NCBI RefSeq assembly: GCF_026991475.1 | Contig: NZ_JALXBK010000077.1 | Coordinates: 1 to 55,609, forward strand | Source of the DNA: Sulfurimonas sp. | GTDB lineage: Bacteria; Campylobacterota; Campylobacteria; Campylobacterales; Sulfurimonadaceae | Length of the DNA stretch: 55,609 nt | Reading direction: 5' to 3' | Part shown: piece by piece, positions 43,183 through 52,408 of the stretch | Layout: each line of letters begins with the position of its first letter | How positions within the stretch are numbered: position 1 is the first letter of the stretch | The notes under the pieces: generated by a model | Told to the model about the DNA's origin: nothing | The model's database searches: none | Seen by the model: only the letters and a program-made list of their open reading frames with translations | Position numbers and translations under genes: made by a program

Positions 43183-44099
43183 TTTTTTTCCTCCTGTGTT
43201 ATTTTTTTATTTTTTATCCAGAAGTAAGAGCCTGGTAGTGCACCGATAATAAGTAGTAAACCATATAAAATACTCATAGCTAAAACTTTAGTCGAATCTG
43301 CACCTACAAGCATAAAAATTCCAACCATTGCACCTTCACGAATTCCCCAGCCCGCTAATGAAACAGGGACTATAGTGAGTAAAAATACGGGTGGCACGGC
43401 AATAAGAAGCATTTGAAAACTTAAATGTGCATTGATACTTAAAGCAATTCCATATATTGTTAAGACAGATAAAAAATGCACAGCAACTGAAATAGAGATA
43501 TGTTTTACAAGTACAGTTTTTGAACTGTAGAGTTGATTGAGCCTTACTGAAAGCCTATGAAGTAGATTTAAAAATTTATATTTCGCTAAAAAGTTGATTT
43601 TTTCAAAAAGAAAAAGTGAGAAAAATCCTGCAATACCTGCGACTGAAATAAGGATGATAAGTCGTGAAAAATCTGAGGGAAACGTACCATAAAATATAAT
43701 AGAAGCTATGAAGTTTAGTACAAGCAGTCCGACAAGACCAACAACTCTATCTACAAAAACACCATAAAATGCCTCTTTTTTATCATATCCTTTTCGTGTA
43801 AGGTCTATAATTCTTACTGCATCACCACCAATACTACTAGGTAGTACTTGATTGAAAAATGTTCCTTTGAAATAACTTTGTACATAAAAAGAGAGACGCT
43901 CTTTAAAAACAAGTAATTTTGAAATTTTAAACCATCTGTATGCGGCAAGATAAGTACTTCCAAGTTGCATAATAAGAGCGAGTAGAATCCATCCACCATG
44001 ACTTTTTGCTAAAATAGCCCAAAGCGTTTGGAAATCTATTTTCTGAAAAAGAAAGTAGAAAATTGCGATAGTTATAAGTAGTTTAATTATATTTTTCAT
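43179..44099 (-). CDS. UPF0104/YbhN-like membrane protein (LPG-synthase TM region family)
   Basis: This protein of about 306 aa has many membrane helices and begins MKNIIKLLITIAIFYFLFQK. The family (AglD/YbhN) carries the features QVLPSSIGGDAVRIIDL and VDRVVGLVGLLVLN in the first half and SLAGWGIREGAMVG in the second. Members are flippase-like or lipid-related integral proteins, often next to glycosyltransferases. I choose 44099 as the start rather than 44135 because the latter's N-terminus is unusual, though the ribosome-binding site is weak. It heads the glycan operon (overlap with GT9). Confidence 0.8.
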   Translation of the reverse strand: MKNIIKLLITIAIFYFLFQKIDFQTLWAILAKSHGGWILLALIMQLGSTYLAAYRWFKISKLLVFKERLSFYVQSYFKGTFFNQVLPSSIGGDAVRIIDLTRKGYDKKEAFYGVFVDRVVGLVGLLVLNFIASIIFYGTFPSDFSRLIILISVAGIAGFFSLFLFEKINFLAKYKFLNLLHRLSVRLNQLYSSKTVLVKHISISVAVHFLSVLTIYGIALSINAHLSFQMLLIAVPPVFLLTIVPVSLAGWGIREGAMVGIFMLVGADSTKVLAMSILYGLLLIIGALPGSYFWIKNKKITQEEKK

Positions 44100-44372
44100 C
44101 GAGTACCATATTGTAAAGTAAAAGTATTTTATCAAAAAGTTGATTAATCTTTAGTAAATTACTTTTTTATAAGAGCAGATACTCTATAGAGATAAAAAAC
44201 TCTACAATTAGGGACAACTACATTTGTATCCATAAGTTTAACATGTTTGTACAATACTAAGTCATTTTTTTAAAAATATTACTTGTAGAATGATGAAGTT
44301 GACATGCAAAATCAATATAGGGATAGACTATAACTAATACGATTAGTATTTCTGTGTAGAATTTAATATTAG

Positions 44373-44717
44373 TTAATATATCCATCTTTTTAATAAGTTA
44401 TGAGAAGTAAAAATAGTAGTGACTAGAACTGCATTGAGTGCTGTTTTTTCATTACTAAGTTCTTTTGTAAATGAAAATACATTTACAAGTCGAATACCCC
44501 ACTCACTTTGTGATATATGATTTGTTAGCCAAATCATTAGAGTAATCATAGGTGGATGGTAATAGTAACCAGCTTGGAGATGATGACTCTATATACAGTA
44601 GTAAGCTTCATCCCTATGAAGAGGTATAAAAGCGTTGTAAATAGTAGAAAAGATTGCCATTAAAATGATAAGGGTGTAAGCAGATTTTTTTGTTGAACGG
44701 TAAAGCATTTCAAGCAT
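44373..44717 (-). pseudogene. Decayed GT39/ArnT-like glycosyltransferase, N-terminal remnant
   Basis: The 689-bp stretch 44136-44824 contains no intact gene, but the minus strand from 44717 reads like the N-terminus of the neighbouring GT39. The frame LHRDEAYYCI then meets an in-frame TAG (44589-44591). It continues as HHLQAGYYYHPPMITLMIWL and EWGIRLVNVFS, then to a TAA at 44373-44375. The motifs DEAYY and YHPPMI correspond to DEAHY and DHPPLV of the intact gene at 40545. Only about 115 codons of roughly 470 survive. Past 44372 the frame decays further into short hydrophobic pieces (YTEILIVLVIVYPYI). Confidence 0.75.
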
Positions 44718-44789
44718 AATTGTATTTAATTCTCAATAATTGTGATGACATTATACAACAAAAGATATTTTTTTGATTTCTTGTGGTAT

Positions 44790-44795
44790 TATAAT
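44790..44795 (+). promoter_or_regulatory. Putative -10 element upstream of motA
   Basis: TATAAT at 44790-44795 lies 29 bases before the motA ATG, in a TTTGATTTCTTGTGGTATTA context. No -35 at the usual 17-bp spacing is seen, which is common in this phylum. It is the best candidate for transcription of motA-motB-fliP. Confidence 0.35.
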
Positions 44796-44824
44796 GAAAT
44801 TATAAATTTCTATAAGGTTTTTGA

Positions 44825-45589
44825 ATGGATTTAGGTACGGTCATTGGTATTGTTTTAATTATGGCGCTTTTACTTGGCTCTATGGTTATGGGTGTTGGTA
44901 TTGGTGCGTACATTGATATACCTTCTGTCCTTATTGTTGTTGGTGGTAGTATCGGTGCTTTGATGATTTCGTTTAAACCAGCTCAAATGAAGCAGTTTGT
45001 TAAAGTCTTTATGAAAGCAATTAAGCCAGGTGAAGAGGATGTTGGTGAACTTATAAAAAAACTTGTGGAGTTTGCGACAAAAGCTAGAAAAGATGGAATT
45101 CTTGCGTTAGAGGGTGATGTTAATGATGAGGAGAATGCATTTTTAAAAAAAGGGCTCTCTATGGCCATTGATGGCAGTGAGCCTGATACTATTCGAGAAC
45201 TTCTTGAAATTGAGATGGAGCAGACAAGTACTCGACATAAAATCCATGGTTCTATTTTTAACCAGTGGGCTGGGCTTGCAGGGGCAATGGGAATGATTGG
45301 TACACTAATTGGTCTAGTTGCAATGCTTTTAAATATGGCAGATCCTTCTGCTATTGGTCCTTCAATGGCGGTTGCTCTTCTTACGACGATGTATGGTGCT
45401 ATGATTGGTAATATTTTTGGAACTCCTATATATAATATTTTAACCATTCGAAATGATGAAGAGACAACAGTGAAATCGATGATAGTTGAAGGTATTATGT
45501 CTATTCAAGCAGGTGATGCACCGAGAGTTTTAGAAGCGAAACTACTTGCTTATTTAGCTCCGGCTGATCGTGTCAGTCAATTTGACTAA
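44825..45589 (+). CDS. motA: Flagellar motor stator protein MotA
   Basis: MotA with MotB forms the proton-driven stator. The 254-aa protein has four membrane helices: about 6-26, 33-53, 147-172 and 180-205. The cytoplasmic loop between helices 2 and 3 is long and charged (residues 60-140), and the Ala/Gly-rich helices AGAMGMIGTLIGLVAMLL and AVALLTTMYGAMIGN are typical. motB follows after 12 nt. A TATAAT lies upstream (44790). Confidence 0.95.
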   Translation: MDLGTVIGIVLIMALLLGSMVMGVGIGAYIDIPSVLIVVGGSIGALMISFKPAQMKQFVKVFMKAIKPGEEDVGELIKKLVEFATKARKDGILALEGDVNDEENAFLKKGLSMAIDGSEPDTIRELLEIEMEQTSTRHKIHGSIFNQWAGLAGAMGMIGTLIGLVAMLLNMADPSAIGPSMAVALLTTMYGAMIGNIFGTPIYNILTIRNDEETTVKSMIVEGIMSIQAGDAPRVLEAKLLAYLAPADRVSQFD

Positions 45590-45601
45590 TGAGTATTTGT
45601 A

Positions 45602-46381
45602 ATGGCTAAGAAAAAATGTCCAGAGTGCGAAGAGTGTCTACCTGCTTGGCTAGCTGCGTTTGGGGATTTAATGTCTCTTCTTCTATGCTTTTTCGTTTTA
45701 CTTCTCTCTATGTCAAGTATGGATGCAAAAAAGGTAAGTGAAGCTATTGGCTCCCTCTCTGGTGCTATGAGTGTCTTAGAAGGTGGAACACAAACTGAAA
45801 TTTCAACAAAAAGAATGCTTGAAGCTACTCCTATTGATTCTCAAGATGAGACAAGTGATACTGTAAATAGAATTAAGCAAGCTGCCGGTGATGCTAATGA
45901 GATGATGGAACAGGCACAGACACCAACAATTACAGTGCGAGAAGCACAAGATGGATTTGTTATAAAAATGCCTGCTGCGCTTCTTTTTAAACCAGGGAGT
46001 GCAACTATTGAAAATCAAGATGCACTACTGTTTTTAAAAAGAGTAGCGCTTATTATTGAAGCTTTGCCACAAGATATGCGAGTGGATGCACAAGGGTATA
46101 CAGATAATGTAAAACCTGGTGCAGACAGTCCATTTAAAGATAACTGGGAACTCTCCGCTGCAAGGGCTATTGCTGTTGTACATGAACTTATTTTAGATGG
46201 TGTTGCTCCAAAAAGATTAAGTGCAACTGGATTTTCTCAATATCATCCTATTGCAACAAATGCAACAAAAATAGGTCGAGAAAAAAATCGTCGTGTTGAG
46301 TTACATTTTTATGGAAAGAAAAATGAAGAGCAGTCTAAAGTTGGTAAATCTATTTTAGATAAAACAGCAGGAACAAAATGA
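45602..46381 (+). CDS. motB: Flagellar motor stator protein MotB
   Basis: This 259-aa stator partner has an N-terminal Cys-rich start (KKKCPECEECLPAW) followed by the single membrane helix GDLMSLLLCFFVLLLS. It contains Asp22, the proton-carrying acid. The periplasmic C-terminus has an OmpA-type peptidoglycan-binding domain with AQGYTDNVKP, NWELSAARA and GREKNRRVELHF. It overlaps the fliP gene by four bases. CTGCGTTT lies inside at 45654. Confidence 0.95.
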   Translation: MAKKKCPECEECLPAWLAAFGDLMSLLLCFFVLLLSMSSMDAKKVSEAIGSLSGAMSVLEGGTQTEISTKRMLEATPIDSQDETSDTVNRIKQAAGDANEMMEQAQTPTITVREAQDGFVIKMPAALLFKPGSATIENQDALLFLKRVALIIEALPQDMRVDAQGYTDNVKPGADSPFKDNWELSAARAIAVVHELILDGVAPKRLSATGFSQYHPIATNATKIGREKNRRVELHFYGKKNEEQSKVGKSILDKTAGTK

Positions 46382-47112
46382 TAAGAGTTTTTTTTGTTTT
46401 ATTTGTGTTAAGTGCAGCTCTCTTTGGTGCAGATGCTGTCATTCCTACCTTAAATATGAATCTTTCTGCTCCAAAGACTCCTGAGCAGTTGGTTTCATCA
46501 CTAAATGTTTTAGTAATTCTAACACTACTTGTACTTGCACCATCTATGGTTCTTGTGATGACAACTTTTACAAGGTTCATAATTGTCCTTGGATTTTTAC
46601 GTCAAGCACTTGGAACACAACAAGTACCACCAACACAAATTCTTGTAATGCTGGCGATGATACTTACTTTTTTCGTGATGGAGCCTATTGGTACGAAGGC
46701 ATATCATCAAGGTATTCAACCATATGTTGAAAAAAAGATAGGCTATGAAGAAGCATTTACGAAAACGGTATTGCCTTTTAAAAATTTTATGATTAGAAAT
46801 ACTAGAGAGAAAGATTTAGCACTCTTTTTGCGCATTAGAAAGATGAAAAATCCTAAAACTGTTGCTGATGTTCCTCTCTCAATTGTTATTCCCTCTTTTT
46901 TAATTAGTGAATTAAAGACTGCGTTTGAGATAGGTTTTTTACTCTTTTTGCCATTTTTAGTTATAGATATGGTTGTTGCTTCTATCTTGATGTCTATGGG
47001 TATGATGATGCTCCCGCCAGTAATGATTTCTCTGCCCTTTAAGATACTTGTTTTTGTACTTATAGATGGGTGGAACCTCATTATAGGCAATTTGATTGCT
47101 TCAGTTAAATAA
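46378..47112 (+). CDS. fliP: Flagellar type III export protein FliP
   Basis: FliP is a core pore component of the flagellar export gate. The 244-aa protein has a cleavable-looking N-terminus (MIRVFFVLFVLSAALFGAD), the conserved LVLAPSMVLVMTTFTRFIIV and LGFLRQALGTQQVPPTQIL, then TFFVMEPIG. The C-terminal half has the IGFLLFLPFLVIDMVVASIL and SMGMMMLPPVMISLPFKIL membrane segments. It overlaps motB by 4 nt and is followed by trmA after 15 nt. Confidence 0.95.
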   Translation: MIRVFFVLFVLSAALFGADAVIPTLNMNLSAPKTPEQLVSSLNVLVILTLLVLAPSMVLVMTTFTRFIIVLGFLRQALGTQQVPPTQILVMLAMILTFFVMEPIGTKAYHQGIQPYVEKKIGYEEAFTKTVLPFKNFMIRNTREKDLALFLRIRKMKNPKTVADVPLSIVIPSFLISELKTAFEIGFLLFLPFLVIDMVVASILMSMGMMMLPPVMISLPFKILVFVLIDGWNLIIGNLIASVK

Positions 47113-47127
47113 GGAATGTAAATAAAT

Positions 47128-48237
47128 ATGGATTGTAAATATTTTGGTGAGTGTGGTGCTTGTAGAGTTTATGAAGGTGGTTATGAGGCACAATTAAGTA
47201 AAAAATTAGAGATTAATGAAGAGCGTTTTGCACCATTTTTTTCTGGCGATATTACTGTTTTTAAGTCACCAGATGAGCATTACAGAGCAAGAAGCGAGTT
47301 TAAGATTTGGCATGATGGTGATGTTATTCGCTATGCTATGAACCATAAAGAGCATAAGGGTGTTGTTTTTATTGATGAATGTCCACAGGTAAATCATTTT
47401 ATTAGTAAGCTTATGCCAAAGCTTCTTGAGGGTATAGAAAGAAAAGAGATGGGTTATAAACTTTTTGGTGCTGATTTTTTAAGTTCTAGTAGTGGTGAGA
47501 TTGTAGTCTCTCTTCTTTATCATAGACAGCTAGACAATGAGTGGCAAAAACTTGCACAGGAGTTAGCTGGGGAGCTTGGAATTTATCTTATAGGTCGCGC
47601 TAGAAAACAGAAGCTTGTCATAGGGCAGGATTATATTACTGAGACGCTAAATATTCAAAACCGAGCCTATAAATTTAACTATATTGAAAATAGTTTTACA
47701 CAGCCAAATCCTCGCGTAAATGAGCAGATGGTTTCGTGGGCAATGGAAAATTTTGCAGATGCACAAGGAGATCTACTTGAACTCTATTGTGGTGCAGGAA
47801 ATTTCACTATTCCTTTTGCAACGATTTTTGATAAAGTGCTTGCAACTGAAATCTCTAAATCTTCCATAAACGCAGCCAAAGAAAATATGCTTTTAAACAG
47901 TGTAGAAAATATAGAGTTTGTTCGTATGAGTGTTGAGGAGTTTGTTGGAGCACTCGATGGTGTTCGCGAATTTCGTCGAATGAAAGATATAGATATAAAA
48001 GCTTACAATATTAACTCCATTTTTGTGGATCCTCCTCGAAGTGGCATGGATGAGGCATCTTGTAATTTTAGTGCAAGATATGAGCATATACTCTATATAT
48101 CTTGCAACCCTGAAACTTTAGTAAGAGATTTAGAAATTTTATCTAAAACGCATGATGTTGTAGCTATGGCACTTTTTGATCAATTTCCATATACACATCA
48201 TGTTGAAATGGGTGTGAAACTCATTAAGCGAAAGTAA
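47128..48237 (+). CDS. trmA: tRNA (uracil-54,C5)-methyltransferase TrmA
   Basis: TrmA makes ribothymidine 54 in tRNA. In this 369-aa protein an N-terminal Cys pattern is Cys3, Cys9, Cys12. NSFTQPNPRVNEQM matches TrmA more than RlmC/RlmD. Other landmarks are LELYCGAGNFTIPFA (SAM binding), DPPRSGMD and the catalytic Cys in YISCNPETLVRDLEIL. It follows fliP by 15 nt and precedes the TrkA-like gene by 2. AAACGCAG is at 47868. Confidence 0.9.
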   Translation: MDCKYFGECGACRVYEGGYEAQLSKKLEINEERFAPFFSGDITVFKSPDEHYRARSEFKIWHDGDVIRYAMNHKEHKGVVFIDECPQVNHFISKLMPKLLEGIERKEMGYKLFGADFLSSSSGEIVVSLLYHRQLDNEWQKLAQELAGELGIYLIGRARKQKLVIGQDYITETLNIQNRAYKFNYIENSFTQPNPRVNEQMVSWAMENFADAQGDLLELYCGAGNFTIPFATIFDKVLATEISKSSINAAKENMLLNSVENIEFVRMSVEEFVGALDGVREFRRMKDIDIKAYNINSIFVDPPRSGMDEASCNFSARYEHILYISCNPETLVRDLEILSKTHDVVAMALFDQFPYTHHVEMGVKLIKRK

Positions 48238-48239
48238 TT

Positions 48240-49646
48240 ATGAAAAAAATATTAATCATTAGTAGTGGAACAGTTGGTGAACATTTTATTAACAGAGTTA
48301 TTCAGGCACACACTAGTGAAAATATTTATTATATAGTACAAACAAAAGCCAAAGAGTTTGAGAATGCTTCACCAGCAAGATTTAAATTTTACGAGTTTGA
48401 TCCTACTAGTCTATATAAACTTTCTAATCTGCTTAAGATGGAGTTTATACAGGTAATTATTGCGATGGATTCGCAGATAGATGTTGAAAATAGCATTAAA
48501 AATATCCGCGCTGTAAAAAAACAGTTGCGTATTGTTGTACTAAATTTTTGGAATATGAAGAGTGAAGCTTCTAATGTTGTTTTAGTAAATACAAATGAGA
48601 TATTGGCTTCACGTCTGTTGGATTACCTTCCAAATGTTCCTGTAATCGCTCAAAATGTAGGTGTGGGCGAGGGTGAAATAATGGAAGTTCTTGTCCCTTT
48701 TGGTAGTTCTTTTGTCTACAGGCATATTGGTGCGATTGAGCAGAAAAACTGGCGTATTGTTGCTATTTATAGAGATAGAAAACTTGTGATGCCCTCACGA
48801 AGAAGAATGATACAGCCAAACGATACACTTTTACTCGTTGGTGAACCTGCCGTTTTAAAGTCCGTTTACCGGGCAATTAAGCGTGAACTTGGACAATTTC
48901 CAGAGCCATTTGGAACTAATTTAATGCTCTATATTGATATGAATATTATAAACCATGAAACAATTACTGAACTTGTTGATCAAGCTGTATATGTTCATGA
49001 AAAGTTTAATCATGATTTGATTATTAAGGTTGTAAATCCGGGTAATATTGAAATTTTAGAGTACATTAAAAGTTTAAGAACTTTTAATATTATTGTAAAT
49101 ATTAAGTATGACAATCTAAATATTCGTAGTACATTTTTGAATGATGTGAGTAGGTATCATGTCGGTCTTGTCATTGTGTCATGTGAAATGTTTGCTGATT
49201 ATTATGTAAGAAATTCTTTATATGAAGTACATCTGCCAGTGCTTAAGCTTTCTAAAAAATCGCTCTCAGGAGTAAAAGATGTCTCTTTAATTCTTTCAGA
49301 TAACAGAGACTTGGAAAAAATTTCTGCTACAATTTTTGATATTTCAGAGCAGTTAAACCTTAATATAGAACTTTATAACTATATGAATGAACATCAGGAA
49401 AATAGAGAACAGGTGATTGAACATTTTAACAATCTTTCAACAATTTTTTCAAAATCAATTAAAATTTATAATGAAAGTGACAATCCTATTAGGCGCTTAA
49501 AGAGAAAAGAAAATTTTATACAAATTTTACCTTTTACAAATAAATTGACCCAAAGACATATTTTTTCTCTTTTTTCAACTGATAGTGAAAAACTCTACCA
49601 TAAACTCGATGAGTATACTCAAATATTTATTCCTGTACAGATATAA
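48240..49646 (+). CDS. TrkA-like nucleotide-binding and RCK_C protein (COG3400 type)
   Basis: This 468-aa cytoplasmic protein has an N-terminal Rossmann-like TrkA-N domain (ILIISSGTVGEHFINRVI) and a central RCK_C-like domain (about 140-215: GVGEGEIMEVLVPFGSSF, VAIYRDRKLVMPSRRRMIQP, NDTLLLVGEP). It is followed by a long C-terminal region of unknown fold. It resembles the COG3400 family found across the phylum, which may gate potassium channels. It is 2 nt after trmA. Function beyond nucleotide/ion sensing is not shown. Confidence 0.75.
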   Translation: MKKILIISSGTVGEHFINRVIQAHTSENIYYIVQTKAKEFENASPARFKFYEFDPTSLYKLSNLLKMEFIQVIIAMDSQIDVENSIKNIRAVKKQLRIVVLNFWNMKSEASNVVLVNTNEILASRLLDYLPNVPVIAQNVGVGEGEIMEVLVPFGSSFVYRHIGAIEQKNWRIVAIYRDRKLVMPSRRRMIQPNDTLLLVGEPAVLKSVYRAIKRELGQFPEPFGTNLMLYIDMNIINHETITELVDQAVYVHEKFNHDLIIKVVNPGNIEILEYIKSLRTFNIIVNIKYDNLNIRSTFLNDVSRYHVGLVIVSCEMFADYYVRNSLYEVHLPVLKLSKKSLSGVKDVSLILSDNRDLEKISATIFDISEQLNLNIELYNYMNEHQENREQVIEHFNNLSTIFSKSIKIYNESDNPIRRLKRKENFIQILPFTNKLTQRHIFSLFSTDSEKLYHKLDEYTQIFIPVQI

Positions 49647-49705
49647 TTTAGCCATTTTTTAGTAAAAATTAAGTATTATCTAATATATTAAATTTTGGAT
49701 AGATA

Positions 49706-50755
49706 ATGCAAGTAAATATTCCCCTAAAACAGATAGTAGATAACTCTTATGATATAACAATTGATGCAATGCCAAAGATGCATTTTCATAAAAAAGTTGC
49801 GATTGTAACAAATCCGAAAGTTGCTGGTTTGCATTTAGCATATCTTTTATCAAAAATTAGTGCTAAAGAGCTCTATATCATTACAGTTCCTGATGGAGAA
49901 GAGTATAAGAATCAGGCTTCAATTGACACTATTTTAGAATCACTTTTTAATCACCGTTTTAACCGTAGTTCTCTACTCATTGCGTTTGGAGGTGGTGTTA
50001 TAGGTGATATGACTGGATACGCTGCAAGTATTTATGAAAGAGGAATTGATTTTATTCAGATTCCTACAACATTACTCTCTCAGGTTGATGCAAGTGTTGG
50101 TGGTAAAACTGGCATGAACAATAGATATGGAAAAAATCTTATAGGTGCATTTCATCAACCCCAAGCCGTATATATTGACCCCATTTTTTTAGAAACATTA
50201 CCAAAAAGAGAGTTTGCAGCAGGCGTTGCTGAAATAGTAAAAATGGCAGTTACTTTTAACAAAGATTTTTTTGAATTTTTAGAGCATGCTGATTTAAATG
50301 ATAAAATTGTTCTACAAGAGGCTATTAAGCAGGCAGTAGAGACAAAAGCTGGCGTTGTTGCAAAAGATGAAAAAGAGAGAGGTTTACGAGCAGCACTTAA
50401 TTATGGACATACTTTTGGTCATGTTATTGAGAGTCAAACGCAGTATAAGCGATATTTGCATGGTGAAGCTGTAGCTATTGGAATGGTAATGGCAAACAAA
50501 ACGGCAGTAGCTATGGGTCTGATGGATGAAGATGAAGCACAGAGGGTTGAAAAGCTTTTACAAAAATATAGCTTGCCGACAGATTATGTTATTGAAGATG
50601 TAGAAGCTTTTTATGAAACATTTTATCTTGATAAAAAAAGTTTAGATGCAAGTGTGACCTTTATTATTCCACATCATCTTGGCGGTGTGAAAATAACTGA
50701 TGCAGTGGATAAACATCTAATTTTGGATGTACTCAAAACTTTTAAGGCTTCTTAA
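49706..50755 (+). CDS. aroB: 3-dehydroquinate synthase
   Basis: AroB performs step two of the shikimate pathway, converting DAHP to 3-dehydroquinate with NAD and a divalent metal. The 349-aa protein shows VPDGEEYKN, the glycine-rich FGGGVIGDMTGYAAS, IPTTLLSQVDASVGGKTG and the metal-ligand stretch NYGHTFGHVIES. It is followed with no gap by the MscS gene (1-nt overlap). AAACGCAG is at 50436. Upstream is a 59-bp AT-rich gap. Confidence 0.96.
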   Translation: MQVNIPLKQIVDNSYDITIDAMPKMHFHKKVAIVTNPKVAGLHLAYLLSKISAKELYIITVPDGEEYKNQASIDTILESLFNHRFNRSSLLIAFGGGVIGDMTGYAASIYERGIDFIQIPTTLLSQVDASVGGKTGMNNRYGKNLIGAFHQPQAVYIDPIFLETLPKREFAAGVAEIVKMAVTFNKDFFEFLEHADLNDKIVLQEAIKQAVETKAGVVAKDEKERGLRAALNYGHTFGHVIESQTQYKRYLHGEAVAIGMVMANKTAVAMGLMDEDEAQRVEKLLQKYSLPTDYVIEDVEAFYETFYLDKKSLDASVTFIIPHHLGGVKITDAVDKHLILDVLKTFKAS

Positions 50756-52407
50756 TGCAGTTGAAATTTTTTATTTTAATTCTTCTTTTTTTACAAACTT
50801 TATATGCGAATGTTGAGACTAATAGTAGTGTAGATAGTAATCTTACAAATGAAGAAGTTTTACTAATAAAGGCAAAACAAGAGTCTCAAAAATATGCAAA
50901 AATAAAAAAAGACAGAGATACTCTTAAAACTTTAAAAATGCAGATTTCAGATGAAAATATGTGGATAAAAAGTTATGCTTCTTATTTGACTGCAGTTGAT
51001 GTAAAAAATAATCTTGATAAAATCAAGAAGAGAATAAAATATCTTTCTAAACATGCAAAAAATGTAAGTGATAAGTCAGAACTCAATGCACTTATTGATA
51101 AGCAAAAGATTTTAGCCACACAGGTGGATAATTTAAAGGGAGATTTTGCACTTGCTCCATTTTCAGAGCTTATAACACCTCCAAATATAGAAAAAATTCC
51201 TGAAATCAGTAATCCTTTTGATATTTTAGGAGGTTATTCTCTTATTAAAACTTTTGATGCGAATTTTGAAGAGTATAAAAAGAAAAAAGAGGCACTCCAA
51301 AATCTTATTAAAACATTGCAAACGCAGCTTAGAATATATAACCACTTAGCAATAATAGATACAGCTCATGATTACAAAAAAGATATAAAAAGACAAAAAT
51401 TACAGTTAGAGATGTTTAGAAGAGCTCTAGATACTATGAATGTAACTATGAATGTTTATCAAAAAAGATTAGATGTTGCCGAGGTAAATATCCATAAAAG
51501 TATTAAAAGACAAATATATGGTCTCATCAAAATTACTATTATTATCTTTTTCATCTTTTTAATCTTCTTTCTTCTCAAATTGATAGTAAAGAAATATATT
51601 ACTGATAATGAACGCTTTTATATGGCAAATAAAATTATTACTTTTGCCAACTTTACAATTATTATATTGGTGCTTTTTTTCAACTATATTGAGAATGTAA
51701 GTTACATTGTAACTATTTTAGGATTTGCTTCAGCAGGTATCGCCATTGCCATGAAAGATTGGTTTATGAGTTTGCTTGGTTGGCTTGTAATTGTTTTTGG
51801 TGGTAGTATTCATGTTGGAGACAGAATCCGTGTGGACCTAAATGGTATGAAATATGTAGGAGATGTATTAGATATTTCACTGCTGCGCATAACAATACTC
51901 GAAGATATTACGCTTACTTCAATTATGCAAAATCGTCGTGCTGGTAGAATTATTTTTATTCCTAATAATTATATTTTTACAAAAATGATAGCAAACTATA
52001 CACATAACTCTTTAAAAACAGTCTGGGATGGAATTAAAATTACCATCACCTTTGACTCAAATCATAAAAAAGCAATGCATTTGGTCAAAGAGATTACCAA
52101 AAAATACTCTAAAGGGTATACTGATATTACAAGAAAACAGTTAAATAAATTACGACAAAATTATAGTCTAAAAAATACAAATGTTGAGCCAAGAATTTAC
52201 TCATTTATTGCGCCAAATGGTCTTGATATTGAGGCTTGGTATTTAACAAATGCGTATGGTACTTTAACATTGAGAAGTGTTATATCGGCTGATATTGTTG
52301 ATGCTTTTAATGCAGAAGATGATATTACCATAGCTTACCCTACACAAAAACTAAATGTCTCTATGCATAATGAAGATGCAATAGAACATAATCACGAGTT
52401 GGTATAA
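50755..52407 (+). CDS. MscS-family mechanosensitive ion channel with long periplasmic region
   Basis: This 550-aa protein has a signal peptide (QLKFFILILLFLQTLYA), a roughly 230-residue coiled-coil-rich periplasmic part and membrane helices near 256-278, 294-314 and 318-350. The last is the pore helix, with the Ala/Gly pattern GFASAGIAIAMKDWFMSLLG. It is followed by the MscS beta domain (GGSIHVGDRIRVD) and the cytoplasmic alpha/beta region. It would release osmolytes on hypo-osmotic shock. It overlaps aroB by one base and mtaB starts 1 nt after its stop. Confidence 0.88.
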   Translation: MQLKFFILILLFLQTLYANVETNSSVDSNLTNEEVLLIKAKQESQKYAKIKKDRDTLKTLKMQISDENMWIKSYASYLTAVDVKNNLDKIKKRIKYLSKHAKNVSDKSELNALIDKQKILATQVDNLKGDFALAPFSELITPPNIEKIPEISNPFDILGGYSLIKTFDANFEEYKKKKEALQNLIKTLQTQLRIYNHLAIIDTAHDYKKDIKRQKLQLEMFRRALDTMNVTMNVYQKRLDVAEVNIHKSIKRQIYGLIKITIIIFFIFLIFFLLKLIVKKYITDNERFYMANKIITFANFTIIILVLFFNYIENVSYIVTILGFASAGIAIAMKDWFMSLLGWLVIVFGGSIHVGDRIRVDLNGMKYVGDVLDISLLRITILEDITLTSIMQNRRAGRIIFIPNNYIFTKMIANYTHNSLKTVWDGIKITITFDSNHKKAMHLVKEITKKYSKGYTDITRKQLNKLRQNYSLKNTNVEPRIYSFIAPNGLDIEAWYLTNAYGTLTLRSVISADIVDAFNAEDDITIAYPTQKLNVSMHNEDAIEHNHELV

Positions 52408-52408
52408 A

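Noticed and set aside
44977-45447. 154-aa minus-strand ORF opposite motA
   Set aside because: It is an antisense shadow of a conserved motor gene with low-complexity Ser/Ile composition.
49748-49760. GATATAAC inside aroB, matching the attC-like repeat end
   Set aside because: It lies within a conserved coding region, has no GTTATATC partner and is expected by chance in AT-rich DNA.
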